NCBI RefSeq assembly: GCF_964204645.1
Contig: NC_134028.1
Location: forward strand, 11,389,001-11,449,000
Source of the DNA: Tubulanus polymorphus
Taxonomy: Eukaryota > Nemertea > Palaeonemertea > Tubulaniformes > Tubulanidae
Reading direction: 5' to 3'
DNA length: 60,000 nt
Position 1 is the first letter of the stretch. The number at the start of each line of letters is the position of its first letter. The notes below the pieces were generated by a model. It did not search any database and was not told the DNA's origin. It saw only the letters and a list, made by a program, of their open reading frames with translations. This document shows positions 21,684-34,291 of the stretch, in pieces. Made by a program: the position numbers and the translations under genes.

Positions 21684-22020
21684 AATTTTAAAATACATAC
21701 ATACATACGTACATACGTACACACGTACACACCTACACACATACACACATACACACCTACACACCCACATACACACATACACACCCACATACACACCCAC
21801 ATACACATACACATACCCACATACACATACCCACATACACATACACATACCCACATACACATACACATATACACACATATACACATACACATATACACAT
21901 ACACATACCCACATACACATACCCACATACACATACCCACATACACACACACATACACACACACACATACACACACACACACATACACATACACACATAC
22001 ATACATACATACATACATAG
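21684..22020. repeat. CA-rich microsatellite, copy 1
   Basis: A mixed CATA/CACATA/CACACA array with CCCACATA higher-order units. It is open in several frames on both strands because it is a simple repeat; none of these is a gene. It replaces the right half of element D. Confidence 0.95.
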
Positions 22021-22906
22021 ATTGAATAAAATATATATATGTATGTGTGGCCTTACCAAAATGTAAAATCACATGACTAAGTCTCAAATAGTTATTTTCT
22101 TGGCTATATATCAACACAATTTATCTCACAAAAGAAAAAATTCAAAGCGTAAATCATTTGAAAGGGTATACCTGGTAGCTCCACTATTATCGTCGCGTAG
22201 CCCAAAAACTACACAACATAACTCAGATTTACATTATAGTGTACCATTATGGTGATTGACTGGTAACAGGTAAAAATCCCCCAGATAAATATCGCCCCAA
22301 CTTTGGTTTCACAGCAAAATTCAATAAAATACTTCAATATTCTTATGTTGAAAAACTTATAATAGTTTTCAAAAATTTCAAAAATGTTCCGTGGTGTTTT
22401 TCACAATATTCACCTTGGATAATCTATGACTTTTACCAAGTTAAGTGCATAAACAAGAGGATGCACTATTCTATGACCAAGACTTTTACTTACCAGATTT
22501 CATCTTGATTTTAATTAGATTAAACTTTTTCCATTTATCATTTGGTAGCTGACCTTCATCCATTGATGCCAGGAGGCCACATGACTGTCTCATTAATGAT
22601 CCATTTCAACGGAATAACGTCGCTGTATACTTTCCCATTGCTTTCCTCCCAAACAGCACTTGCCCACATCTTAAAAAAAAGACAAGAAAGAAATTCTAAA
22701 AATGGGCTTGTTGACATGGTTGTACTGAAAGCTTGGTTGTTTTGTATTTCTGTAGTAGAGTTTGAACTTTGAACAGAGACAGCCAAGAGATAGGTGTTGT
22801 CTTACATCGTCACACTGAATGTTACACCCGGGTACTGGGAATTGGAATGGTTTTATTGTAGACGTGGACCAAGTTAGTGCAAGCTTTTAGATGGTTGTTA
22901 TTTGAA
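22021..22906. other. Non-Polinton spacer, unidentified
   Basis: More host-like composition. A minus-strand frame at 22556-22786 contains FKMWASAVWEE and VIPLKWIINETVMWPPGING, which may be a degraded exon of a transposon-associated or DUF4806-like gene; a plus-strand frame overlaps it. Neither is secure. I see no other feature. Confidence 0.4.
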
Positions 22907-24136
22907 TATATAAATTCTTCTAAGAATTCTAGAATATCTAATGCTATTAAAGCAGAAAGATCTCATCTTATAATTACTCATAATCCTTCTTATATTAATC
23001 CTGATGAAACTTTATATGTTAGAATCCCGAGATTAAATCAAAATACTTTTTATGTTCCAAATAGTATTCATTTGTCAGCTGATATAAATGAAACTGGTAA
23101 TAATAATAATTATGTTGTAGATAATGTTGGAAGATATTTAATTAAAAAATTAATTGTAAAGATTGGTCCAAAAATAGTTTTTTCATTAGGAGATTATGAT
23201 TTATTTATGCATTATAAAGATTTATGGTTAACAAAAGAAAATAGAAATAATATGATATTTCAAGGCATTCAATCAGAAAACCATAATAAATTAAATTCAG
23301 GGGCTAATGACGCAATAGTAACTAATGCTACAGATAAGTTGATAAAAACGATTTATGGAAGCAAATATAAAATTCCACTAGACTTTGAATTGATAAATAA
23401 TAATGCGCCTTTATATAAATATGCTATACTAGAAGATATTATATTTGAAATAATTTTTGCTCCTGTTAATGAAATTGTATTATCAAGCGTTGTTAAAGAT
23501 ATGGGTTATAAATTATCAAATATATGTTTAGAATATGATACAGTAACTGATGAAAATATTGCTTGCACAATTCAAACTCAATATGAACAAGGATTTTCGT
23601 TATTACATGATCATATTGATAAATTTAAAACTGTAACTATTAATGCAATTGATGAAATAATCAATGAGAATATCATCTTCCCAAGAAGATCTATCTAGGT
23701 ATATTAATATTTTTTACCATTGCAACATATTCTAATGGCGCAATAAATGTTGATAATTATTATAATCCTGAAATATTAAGTAGAAATAACAATTGAAGGT
23801 ATAGCAAATAAAATAATTTGTCAAGGAATGCGAATGATAGATCAGTGGCCAGAAATTAGAAAACATTGTATGAATGAAAAAGTAAAATCATCTGAAGATT
23901 GTAATATTAATCAAATAGATTATTATACCGGTAATAAATATGCATTATGGTTAGATTTTAGAACAACTGAAGATAATTTATTACATGGTCCTGGGAAGAA
24001 ATACAGAACACTAAAGATGGGATACAATTATTCATGAAAAAGAAAACAGGAAGTTTAAATTTCAAAATGCACATATATTATATCTGACGCGCGATTAAAT
24101 ATTATAAATTCTCAATTGGATAGTGTTATGTATTAA
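22907..24136 (+). pseudogene. Major capsid protein relic, copy 2 (5' end lost)
   Basis: Same sequence and same breaks as copy 1, but the first five codons are replaced by the duplication junction. An upstream ATG in spacer DNA gives a longer spurious frame (22877). Confidence 0.85.
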
Positions 24137-24499
24137 AATTTTAAAATACATACATACATACGTACATACGTACACACGTACACACCTACACACATACACA
24201 CATACACACCTACACACCCACATACACACATACACACCCACATACACACCCACATACACACCCACATACACATACACATACCCACATACACATACCCACA
24301 TACACATACACATACCCACATACACATATACACATACACATATACACACATACACATATACACATATACATATACACATACACATACCCACATACACATA
24401 CCCACATACACACATACACATACCCACATACACACACACATACACACACACACACATACACACACACATACACACATACATACATACATACATACATAG
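24137..24499. repeat. CA-rich microsatellite, copy 2
   Basis: Counterpart of 21684-22020 with extra CACATATA-type units; length differs by about 26 bp. Confidence 0.95.
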
Positions 24500-25385
24500 A
24501 TTGAATAAAATATATATATGTATGTGTGGCCTTACCAAAATGTAAAATCACATGACTAAGTCTCAAATAGTTATTTTCTTGGCTATATATCAACACAATT
24601 TATCTCACAAAAGAAAAAATTCAAAGCGTAAATCATTTGAAAGGGTATACCTGGTAGCTCCACTATTATCGTCGCGTAGCCCAAAAACTACACAACATAA
24701 CTCAGATTTACATTATAGTGTACCATTATGGTGATTGACTGGTAACAGGTAAAAATCCCCCAGATAAATATCGCCCCAACTTTGGTTTCACAGCAAAATT
24801 CAATAAAATACTTCAATATTCTTATGTTGAAAAACTTATAATAGTTTTCAAAAATTTCAAAAATGTTCCGTGGTGTTTTTCACAATATTCACCTTGGATA
24901 ATCTATGACTTTTACCAAGTTAAGTGCATAAACAAGAGGATGCACTATTCTATGACCAAGACTTTTACTTACCAGATTTCATCTTGATTTTAATTAGATT
25001 AAACTTTTTCCATTTATCATTTGGTAGCTGACCTTCATCCATTGATGCCAGGAGGCCACATGACTGTCTCATTAATGATCCATTTCAACGGAATAACGTC
25101 GCTGTATACTTTCCCATTGCTTTCCTCCCAAACAGCACTTGCCCACATCTTAAAAAAAAGACAAGAAAGAAATTCTAAAAATGGGCTTGTTGACATGGTT
25201 GTACTGAAAGCTTGGTTGTTTTGTATTTCTGTAGTAGAGTTTGAACTTTGAACAGAGACAGCCAAGAGATAGGTGTTGTCTTACATCGTCACACTGAATG
25301 TTACACCCGGGTACTGGGAATTGGAATGGTTTTATTGTAGACGTGGACCAAGTTAGTGCAAGCTTTTAGATGGTTGTTATTTGAA
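24500..25385. other. Non-Polinton spacer, copy 2
   Basis: Repeat of 22021-22906; no secure gene. Confidence 0.5.
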
Positions 25386-25388
25386 TAT

Positions 25389-25963
25389 TGTGGTGTCTTT
25401 TCAAAATCTATCATATGTTGATAATTGCTAGATTACTTAGAAAAATTTTACAGCTGAAAGAAAAAACGTGACTAATTCGAGTGACTTCAGGCGAAGGGAA
25501 GCGAATACGAAAATAAATAGGAGCCACGATTTTTTAAATAATAAAGACATAAAGCAAGAATGAGTTGCATTTCCTTCAAATGACAATCCACTATAATCAT
25601 CCGATAAAGTTAAATGTCATCATAGACTACCGCCCCTGGCTCTCTGAAGAGACAGGTAACCAGTGAATTCAATTCAATTCAATTCAAGTCAGTATTTATT
25701 TTACAGAAAAGCAGTTTTAAGTTTTAGATAATGGCAAACGGCCGCTAACACGATCACCAAATGAAAGTTAAAGAACATTAAAATAATTTTTAAAAGCGTG
25801 AAAGTGAAAATGTTTTATGATGAAATTTTAATTGTGTCAATAAAGAATGAATTGAATTGTCATCAGCACTATGCCACGTATGAATCCCAATTTCAAGACT
25901 GATCACGCATGCTCAACCAAGGTTGGTGTGCGCTGCTAAAAAAACTTATCTGATTAAACAAAA
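25389..25963. other. Host-type spacer
   Basis: No gene seen. A short (CAATT)n run lies at about 25670-25690. A segment near 25795-25830 (AAAGTGAAAATGTTTTATGA) recurs near 28220-28250, flanking the CACTA-like relic on both sides in the same orientation. Confidence 0.4.
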
Positions 25964-27839
25964 TCATAAAACAAAGAAAACGACAACCGATATAGCAGGA
26001 ACTGGAATGCAGACAGCTTTTCTGCTCTTAGTAAGACGTTCCTTACTGATCAATCTCTGCCTGGTACCACGGACTCGCTCAAGGTTAGCAATGAAGTAAA
26101 CGCTCAGAATGCGAGAATCGCAAGGTTCATTATAATAACTCTGCATCATATATATCTTTACAACATCACACAGACAATAATCATCACGGACCTCGATAAC
26201 AAATGCAAATTCAGAGGTATTTATGTAAAACACACTGTCTTTATCATCATTTGAAATCCTAGAGATCCGTTGTTTCCTGTCATACATAGAGGCTTGATGT
26301 GTTTCAAATTCTTCAACTCGTTTGACAACCTGTACGAGTGGAGCTTGGGATTTTTTACTAAACTTTTGAGCACTTGTAAAAATTTTCAAAGGGAAAACCA
26401 GATATTTCATTCAAAGAGCATCTGAAGTGTTCAATGTCCTGATACAAATGTATCAAACCATGCACATTGTATGTGTAGAATGTTGTCCCATAAAATTCTG
26501 AAGATCTGAAGCATCCTGACAAAATACACTAGAAGATCTGAAGCATACAGCAATAGTCTCTTATCTCTTGAGATGGATTTAGCATTATCAACATAGCGAT
26601 GTTTAGAGACAGAAAATGCTTGTAATTAGCCACTGGCAAAATGTTACGCAATGCAATGGAACCAGTATACAAAATAAACTGCCTGAATTCTGTGGCCTTC
26701 CAACGGTCTAAATACGCAAGAAGTCGTGGTTGGCTGGAAAAATCACTGGACATTTTTCCTTTCAATGGGTCCAATACATCCGAAACTCGTTGAATGTGCA
26801 AATTTGAAAGTTTACATATTCTTGGGCCTGTCTTCAGAAAACTAAGCAATCGTTGGACAACCCCCAAACACACAAGGTGCATATAATCGAGTGGGAATTG
26901 GGGCACGCACCTGATACCTGCTTCAATGAGGGGAGACTTTCCGACTTGATGTATGTTATATTTACAATCAGTGAATTTTGCATCAGTTTGCAAATCATAC
27001 GCATGAATGCTGTTAAATACTACACGTCTTTCCCAGTTACCCCGAATTTTACAGCGCTCACAAGAAAAATATGCATTGTGTCCAATAATGCATTTGACAT
27101 ATGATCTCGCGGGAGCGTCGCAAACAAAAGCTTTAACATACACATTAAACATCTTTCCAAAATAAACCACTCCGGTGTTTTGCAGGAGGTTGTTCATCAA
27201 CAAAATCATTGAAATATACCTCCACATTATCAGGCTTACTGTCTCCAACGAATAATGCAACAATAAACGGATTGAAATCAATGAAATTGGCCAAAATTGG
27301 GCTTTACTGGATTTAAACAACGGTAAACCATCAATATTAACGATAAGTTCGACAGTATCTTGCTCTCTCACAAAACTGGGATTTACAGCCAAACAATGAA
27401 GAATTCCACGTTCAATACCAAGATATACGTAGTGACCACCCAATTGCTGAACGGTTTCTACATTTCGAGGTCGTTTTAACAATGTTCTGCGGTCCTTAGG
27501 TAAATCATGACCATGACCACGTAGAATAGCAAGTAGCTCGTTCAATGCTCCTTGAGTGCATTTATTTTCAACTGCCCATCTCACTAATTGCTGTTTAAGA
27601 TTAAGATCTTCGATGGCATCGTCATCACTCAAATATATATCTTGCTTAGAATCAGAAGCAGAAGTTTCAACATACTCTACAGGGCGGTCCATTTCATGAT
27701 CTTCTAAAGAGTCCGATGCAGATGTTTGATCATGATTTACATGAAAATCATTGCCATTAGGAATTGCTTCAGCTGACCCATCATCACTCGTCGATGATTG
27801 AAGTAAGAGTCCATCCTGGTGATCACTGATCCCTTCCAC
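25964..27839 (-). pseudogene. CACTA/EnSpm-like transposase relic
   Basis: Minus-strand protein in two main pieces (27839-26529, 26410-25964), with a further recognisable stretch between them in another frame (FYTYNVHGLIH). Motifs: GGHYVYLGIERG, NIDGLPLFKSS, VCDAPARSYVKCIIGH, CERCKIRGNW, FPLDYMHLVCLGVVQRLL. These are shared by a widespread animal family that I associate with CACTA/EnSpm-type transposases. An acidic serine-rich N-terminus precedes them. Internal deletion or shift near 27190-27240. The family is recognised from memory, so the superfamily name is moderate confidence. Confidence 0.55.
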
Positions 27840-28445
27840 TTCTTCACGGACAAGTGCGTCACTAAATCTCCATCTTCTAACTTGCCGTGTACCCTATAAT
27901 ATGTAGTAAATGGTAACGCTCTGTCCCAAGTCCCAAGTGGGCTAAAAATGATACCTTGTTCCTCATTTGCGGCTGAGTACAAAAATCATAGACTTAGAGA
28001 CCCGGTAAAATCGGCCAGCCGGTGGGCTGAAGATTGGTCATTGGATTACAAGAAATAAAACAAGAAATAAAATTCTTAATATGGACTTTCCTAAATTTAC
28101 ATGATAGTATATTTTTAATCCAGCATCAAAATTGAACATTGGTACTCTAGAGATTAAGCAGAACAAATGGAAAAGAGTAAAAACTCCATTGGATTGAATT
28201 CAAACGATGCAAGAAATTTTTAAAAGCGTCAAAGTGAAAATGTTTTATGATCATCATGGATTAAATCCATTAATACTAATATAGTGCCAGTCCTAATTAA
28301 GAATTTTAAGAATGTTTTACATTTGCGATTATAAGACATTCTGGTGCGTTCATAAATCTTTGATTTTGTAGAAAAGAAAGATAAAAGAATAAATTTGTCT
28401 TTTAGGCTTAATTTGTTTTAAGGATATATGAGAGAGGAATATACA
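27840..28445. other. Host-type spacer up to element B
   Basis: Probably the upstream part of the CACTA-like relic and unrelated AT-rich DNA. No supported gene. TATACA (28440-28445) is the predicted left target duplication of element B. Confidence 0.4.
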
Positions 28446-28713
28446 AGTAATAGGGATAATAGGCTTTCAGATCAAAGGTCGAACGGTCGAGCTCGTAAAA
28501 AATGAAAAACATAAAAATAATTACAATTTCTACTTGAATTACTCGCGAAACTCATAAAAATGAAAAATAAATTCTCACACGCTCGAATTTATTTTTCATT
28601 TTTATGAGTTTCACTCCTAATTCAAGTAGAAATTGTAATTATTTTTATGTTTTTCATTTTTTACTCACCCGCCCGTTCAACCTTTAACCCGAAAGCCTAT
28701 TATCCCTATTACT
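28446..28713. repeat. Left terminal hairpin of element B
   Basis: 268 bases. The outer arm AGTAATAGGGATAATAGGC pairs with GCCTATTATCCCTATTACT. A long inner stem (AAAAATGAAAAACATAAA..., AATTACAATTTCTACTTG) pairs almost perfectly. The apex has AATAAATTCTCACACGCTCG against CGAATTTATTT, shared with the A-right hairpin. Confidence 0.9.
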
Positions 28714-28770
28714 CTTAAAATATTCATATATATGAATAACATTTAAATCATTGAACTTCTAAAATCAATT

Positions 28771-28796
28771 TTAATAAAAAATATAGTATTAAAATG
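28771..28796 (+). promoter_or_regulatory. Class I leader of PolB (TTTTAATAAAAA type)
   Basis: TTTTAATAAAAAATATAG, then TATTAAAATGG. The same block precedes the PolB genes at 44262 and 9631 and the zinc-finger gene at 1643. Related blocks, with TAAATG at the start codon, precede the genes at 1973, 32814, 48325, 55017 and the HNH genes at 6414 and 59701. PolB itself has AAAATG instead. Confidence 0.55.
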
Positions 28797-31700
28797 GAAG
28801 CAAATAAGTACTACTGCCCAACATGTAATATCGATATAGATAAATCCCAAAAAGCAAGACACAATAAAACTAGAACACATTTAGAGAATAAATTGAAACT
28901 AGAATATAAAGATGATATATTAGAAACTAAATTAGAAGAATTAAAGGATGAAAAAGAAACATACAAATGTGATACATATAATCAATCATTCAGTGATAAA
29001 AGATATTATAAAGAACATTTAAAATCTATAAGTCATATTAGAAATAAGAATAATGATATTTTAGGTGAAGATTATTTTGATAATGATAACGATAAGAAAC
29101 AGAAGACAATTAAAAGAATAAAAAATAAATTAAACAATAAAAGACCATATATGGAAGATGTAAGAAATTATATTAATTCATTAGATAATAAAAAAGATAT
29201 AGAGATAACCGAAGCATTTAAAAGTGATATTGGTCCAGCAGCTATCGAGTTTAAATTTCATAAAGGTAAAACAATAGAAGAAAATAAAAAACATTTAGAA
29301 AATATGAAAAAATAATAAAAATAATTACAGATGTTGAATATCCTAAAATAAGTATATCAGTTAAAGTAAAGTTTATAAAATCTGAAGATAAACCAATATA
29401 TAATATAAATTCTCATTCACAACATATTATATCTAAACAACATATAGATGATAAATTAAATAAATGTTATAATGAAATAAAAACTAAAATAGAAGAGAAA
29501 TATTTTGAAGGATCTGGTTTAATATTTGATGAGATAATATTTATAACTTTACATGTTTATAACACAAAATATAATAAGTTAACTAAATCAAAACCAATTG
29601 ATGAAAATAATTTATCATATTATAAAGAACCAGATATTGAAGCATCGAGTTATATTAAACTACCATTTAAAACTAATGCTGTAATAAATATACAAAATGA
29701 AGATGATAAATGTTTTCTATGGGCTATAATAAGTTGTTTACATCCTGCAACTTATAATATTTGTAGATTAACTCATAAGTATCCTGTTAGAATTAAAAAC
29801 ATCCCAAAAATAGAAAGAGATAATAATTTAAAGATAAATGTATTTGATTTAATCAAATTACCAAATACAAAAGGTAACAACATAAAACATTATACATTAG
29901 AACCTTTATACCTATCAAAAGATTATGATTCAAATGATGTTATAGATATACTATATTATGAGAATCATTATATGTGGATTAAACAAATAGATTTATTTTT
30001 TAGAACAGAAAGTGATCACCATAATAAAATATATCTATGTAGAAAATGTTTACATAAATTTAGTAATGAAAGTACATTATTAAATCATAAACAACTATGT
30101 GATAATCATGATTATTGTAAATTAGTTTTACCAAATGAAAAAGATAAAATATTAGAATTCAAAAAATATGATTACAAAAATAAAGTACCATTTGTAATAT
30201 ATGGAGATTTTGAATCATTAAATAAAGAATTAACAGATAAAGATAGAAAAGATATATATTATAAAAGAAAGAAATTAAATTCTAATGAAAGTGATTATTC
30301 AGAAGAACCACCAATAACAAATACAATTAAAAAGATTCATCAATCAGCTGCAGCTTTCGGGTTATATATTAAATCTGATTATCCAGAACTAATTGAAAGT
30401 GAATATTATAATTATAGAAATGAAAATGTTATCAATCATTTTTGTGACTTATTAATTGAATATGAAATAAGATTTAGTAAATTATTGAATACAAATATAG
30501 AAATTATAATGACAGAAGAAGATAAAGAAGAATTTGCGTTTGCAGATAAATGTTATTATTGTGAAAAGATATTTAATTATAAAGATAAAAAAGTAAGAGA
30601 CCATGATCATTTGAATGGAAAGTTTAGAGGCGCTGCACATGAGAATTGTAACTTACAAGCTAAGAAAATTAACTTTATACCAGTTATATTTCATAATCTA
30701 TCAGGATATGATGCACATTTATTTATCAAACAGCTATGTTATAAAATAGAAGAAATCAATAATGAAATAGAAATATTAAATTCAAATAGATCAAAAGATA
30801 AAATACCAACTTATAAATTTAGAATGTTAGCTAAAACATCTGAGAATTATATATCATTCCAATTTGGGTGTCTAAGATTTATAGATTCATCTAGATTTTT
30901 AAATAGTTCATTAGATAACTTATCAAAATCATTAGTTGATGATGAATTAAAGATATTAAAAGAATATTACCCAAATAATGATGATTTTAAATTAATGAGA
31001 TATAAAGGAGCAATTCCATATTCTTTCTATAAAAATCATAATGATTTTAAAATAACTGAATTATTGAAAGAACAATTTTATGATGAATTAAAAAATGAAT
31101 ATGTTAAAGATGAAGTCTATAATAGAACATTGAATATTTGGAATCATTTCAAAATAGAAAATCATGGGCAATTAGTAGATTTATATTTAAAATCAGATGT
31201 ATTATTATTAACCGATATATTCGAAAGGTTTAGAGATGTAAACCTAAAATATTTCAATATTGATCCATGTCATTGTTATTCATCACCAGGATTAACATGG
31301 GATTGTGGATTAAAATTTACAGATATAAAAATGGATTTGTTAACAAATATAGATCAATTACTATTATTTGAAAAATCTATAAGAGGAGGTGTTTCAGGTG
31401 TATTGGGTGATAGATATTTCAATGTAAATGATAATCCTGGATATAAATTATTATACATAGATGCAAATAATCTTTATGGTTGGGCAATGATGGAACCACA
31501 ACCTTATGGGATGTTTGAAATAACTGAAGTTTTACAAATTGATAAATTTGATTGGAAGAAAAGAATCCTAGATATTGCAGATGATTCAGATATTGGTTAC
31601 TTTTTTGTTGTAGATTTAGAATACCCTGAAAATATTAAATTCAAATCTAGAAATCTAGCATATTGTCCCGAACATAAAACTGTTAAACATGAAGAATTAT

Positions 31701-32785
31701 CAAATTATCAAAAAAGAATTAAACCCGATAATCATATTCATACTGAAAAGTTAATGGTAACTCAAGAAGATAAATATAATTACGTTATGCATTATAGAAT
31801 GTTGAAGTTTTATTTAGATCAAGGAATGATTCTAAAAAAAGTACATAGATATATTTCATTCAGTCAATCTAAATGGTTAGAAAAATATATAGATTTTAAT
31901 ACTACACAGAGAACTAAATCTAAAACTGATTTTGAGAAGGATTTTTTTAAGTTAATGAATAATGCATTCTATGGAAAAACTTGTGAAAATATTAGAAATA
32001 GAAATGATATTGAGTTAGTTAGTAATGGTAAAAGGATAAGGCATTTACAATCATATCCTAAGTTTATAGGTAACAGAATATTCGATGAAAATTTAGCAGC
32101 AGTTAAAATGAGGAGAACTTCTATGAAGTTCAATAAACCTATATATGTTGGTGCATCAGTTCTAGAAATTTCAAAATTATTAATGTATCAATTTTACTAT
32201 AACATATTACAACCCCATTTTGGAGAAAAACACATAGAAATACTATACTTTGATACAGATTCTTACATATTAAAGATAAAAACTGATAACATAACTGATG
32301 ATTTAAAAACATTAAAACATCATTTTGATTTCAGTAACTATCCAAAAAATCATGAATTGTTTACCAATGATAATAAAAAAGTTCCTGGGAAGTTTAAGGA
32401 TGAATTAGGTGGTGAAGAAATGATAGAGTTTATTGGTATTAGATCTAAAATGTATTCATATAAAACTAAAGAACATGAAGCTAAAAAGTTAAAAGGAATT
32501 ACCAAAAGCGTTGTTGAAAAGAATATTCATTTCAAAGATTACATCAATTGTATATTTAATGAAGAAGTTAGAAAACATAAGATGAAATGTTTAAGATCTG
32601 AAGATCATGAAATGTATATTGAAGAGATAGAGAAGATAAGTCTAAACCCATTTGATGATAAAAGATATATTTTAGATGATGGAATCCACACAGTCGCGTA
32701 TGGTTGCAATTTAGATGAATATATAAAATTCAAAAGAGAAGAAACAAAAGAAAATGAGATTATGAAAAGGATTCTAGCGTGTTAA
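28794..32785 (+). pseudogene. polB: Zinc-finger DNA polymerase B, one-base frameshift
   Basis: Full-length relative of the 1344-aa polymerase at 44262-48296. The first 173 codons are open, then one base is lost near 29306 (ATGAAAAAATAA against ATGAAAGAAATAA in C), and the remainder to 32785 is open in the new frame without further stops. A 39-base segment is deleted near 29750. Exonuclease and polymerase motifs are all present. The second zinc finger has lost a cysteine (CDTYNQ in place of CDTCN). Only the shift is clearly disabling; an A-run sequencing error cannot be excluded. Confidence 0.85.
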
Positions 32786-32813
32786 TCAATTTCAATAAAA
32801 ATTTGTATAATAA

Positions 32814-33155
32814 ATGGAGAGTAAACAAGTACACAGTGAATTCTTAGATAGAATTAAAGATACTTCAAGCGTCAAATCTGTAGATTATAAATTTAAAAAA
32901 CTAACTGAGTTAACAATTCACAAGAAATATTTAATTACTAACATTGAAACAATTACTAATAAATATGGAGATAAATTAGTAATTCATTTAGAATATGAAG
33001 GATTAAAAGGAAATAAATATAAATTCAGAACTTATTTACCAGATAGATTTCATAGATTATCAAGTGAAGATTTAGAAGAATTATGTTCTGGAGATTTCTA
33101 TTTCGTATACAAAGGTAAGAATGAAAAAGGGCACCACGATATTGATTTTGAATGA
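32814..33155 (+). CDS. 113-aa basic protein, possible OB-fold nucleic-acid binder
   Basis: 113 residues. The TNKYGDKLVIHLEYEG and FRTYLPDRF segments have the beta-rich pattern of small proteins in other Polinton-like elements that I suspect are single-strand DNA binders; the fold is inferred. A FYFVYKGK block lies near the C-terminus. Class I leader and TAAATG start, 28 bp after PolB, shared with the polymerase's leader type, so co-expression with replication genes is plausible. Confidence 0.6.
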   Translation: MESKQVHSEFLDRIKDTSSVKSVDYKFKKLTELTIHKKYLITNIETITNKYGDKLVIHLEYEGLKGNKYKFRTYLPDRFHRLSSEDLEELCSGDFYFVYKGKNEKGHHDIDFE

Positions 33156-33170
33156 AAATATGTAAAATAA

Positions 33171-33932
33171 ATGGCGGAATTAAAAGAATACAGAATATTT
33201 GTTGATTCTAGAAAACTTACAAATTATAAATCACATAATTTATTAGTACAATTAGACAGAGAATTCAAGAATTGTGTTGATTTAAAATTAGTAAATATAA
33301 TTTTATGTAATTCTTTTTACAATATATCGAATAAAACTATTGAACATAGAGCCTTTTTAGTTTTTAATAAAAATAAAAATGAATGGGTCTATATATATTT
33401 AAAACCGGGGTTATATAATTTAGATACATTAGCACAAGAAATTAATAGAAAAGCTTGGCACAAATTAGGTAGTAGTTCTGGGTTTAGTATTAGATTTTTA
33501 AAAAGTGAGAGTTCTGATAGAATAAAGATAAGGTTGTCTAACAGTGAAAAACATAAATTTATGGTAAAAAAACCTATAGCTAAACTGTTAGGAATTATTC
33601 CAGATAGATCTTTTACAAATATTGACGCTACTACACCAAACTTAATACCTTACACACATTTTTATATTTATTGCAATTTAATCGATCCTACAAAAACATT
33701 CGAAGCAACTAAAGATATAACTTGTAATTCTGGTTTACTAAACATTTTACCATTGAAGAATGTTAAAGAATTTGGAACGCAAATAAATTATAATTTAACA
33801 GAATGTGATTTCAAACCTTGCATTCCTCGTTTTAATAATTTTAGATTAGAAATTAGAAATCATAATGGATACTTAATTGATTTAAATAATTTCCCTGTAA
33901 TTTATGAATTAGTTATAAGATGTAGAGAGTAA
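33171..33932 (+). CDS. Minor capsid (penton-like) protein
   Basis: 253 residues. Starts MAELKEYRIFVDSRKLTNYK; ends with a FNNFRLEIRNHNGYLIDLNN block, resembling the closing strands of the single-jelly-roll minor capsid proteins of Polintons and adintoviruses. Known family role: forms the pentameric vertices of the shell. Lies between the replication and structural blocks. The C-terminal 254 nucleotides are identical to element C while the N-terminal half differs, a sign of gene conversion. No signal peptide or membrane span. Confidence 0.6.
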   Translation: MAELKEYRIFVDSRKLTNYKSHNLLVQLDREFKNCVDLKLVNIILCNSFYNISNKTIEHRAFLVFNKNKNEWVYIYLKPGLYNLDTLAQEINRKAWHKLGSSSGFSIRFLKSESSDRIKIRLSNSEKHKFMVKKPIAKLLGIIPDRSFTNIDATTPNLIPYTHFYIYCNLIDPTKTFEATKDITCNSGLLNILPLKNVKEFGTQINYNLTECDFKPCIPRFNNFRLEIRNHNGYLIDLNNFPVIYELVIRCRE

Positions 33933-33949
33933 TTTTTTTCACTATATAA

Positions 33950-34291
33950 ATGAATATAACTGTTGGACCGAGTATATGTTTTGGGTTTGATTTTAAACAT
34001 GGTAAAGGAATGAGAATTAAACTAAATGATGTAATTACTGATATAAAAAGTAAATCATTTAACAATGCATCAATGATTGATAAAGAAAATTATAATATAG
34101 AAAAAGTAATTGATTTAATTAAATCACCTTTAGAATATTATGAATTAAATGAAGATGGAATTATTGATGATATCAAAAACATATTATCCAAAATATATGA
34201 TAATCATAAAACTAGTAATAAAATAAATGTTGAATTAATCATAAATAAGTTAACTAAATATTTTGAAGATAGTAATTTTTTTGATAAATAA
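33950..34291 (+). CDS. 113-aa acidic protein of unknown function
   Basis: Starts MNITVGPSICFGFDFKHGK; the rest is helical and charged (DDIKNILSKIYDN). No membrane span, no motif I recognise. Conserved in B and C with few changes, and its last codons remain in D. Its stop is directly followed by the ATG of the next gene. Probably virion- or assembly-related by position only. Confidence 0.6.
   Translation: MNITVGPSICFGFDFKHGKGMRIKLNDVITDIKSKSFNNASMIDKENYNIEKVIDLIKSPLEYYELNEDGIIDDIKNILSKIYDNHKTSNKINVELIINKLTKYFEDSNFFDK

Larger units (their letters stand above)
20454..22906 (+). repeat. Tandem duplication, unit 1 (2453 bp)
   Basis: Contains the MCP relic, the CA microsatellite and an 886-bp non-Polinton segment. 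Followed directly by a second unit. Units share TAT at the junction. Confidence 0.9.
22907..25385 (+). repeat. Tandem duplication, unit 2 (2479 bp)
   Basis: Nearly identical to 20454-22906. I noticed one base change in the MCP relic (CCT to GCT near 23328) and a CA array about 26 bp longer. Ends at the TAT/TTG boundary near 25388. Confidence 0.9.

Noticed and set aside
21642-22117. Long overlapping open frames on both strands in the CA repeat (also 24095-24596)
   Set aside because: They are translations of a simple repeat that lacks stop codons in several frames; repetitive His/Thr/Tyr or Cys/Val/Met composition and no start or leader features.
22542-22786. Host gene in the spacer between duplication units
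   Set aside because: Frames on both strands overlap, the piece is short, and only a weak WPP-type pattern supports it; kept only as an unidentified spacer.
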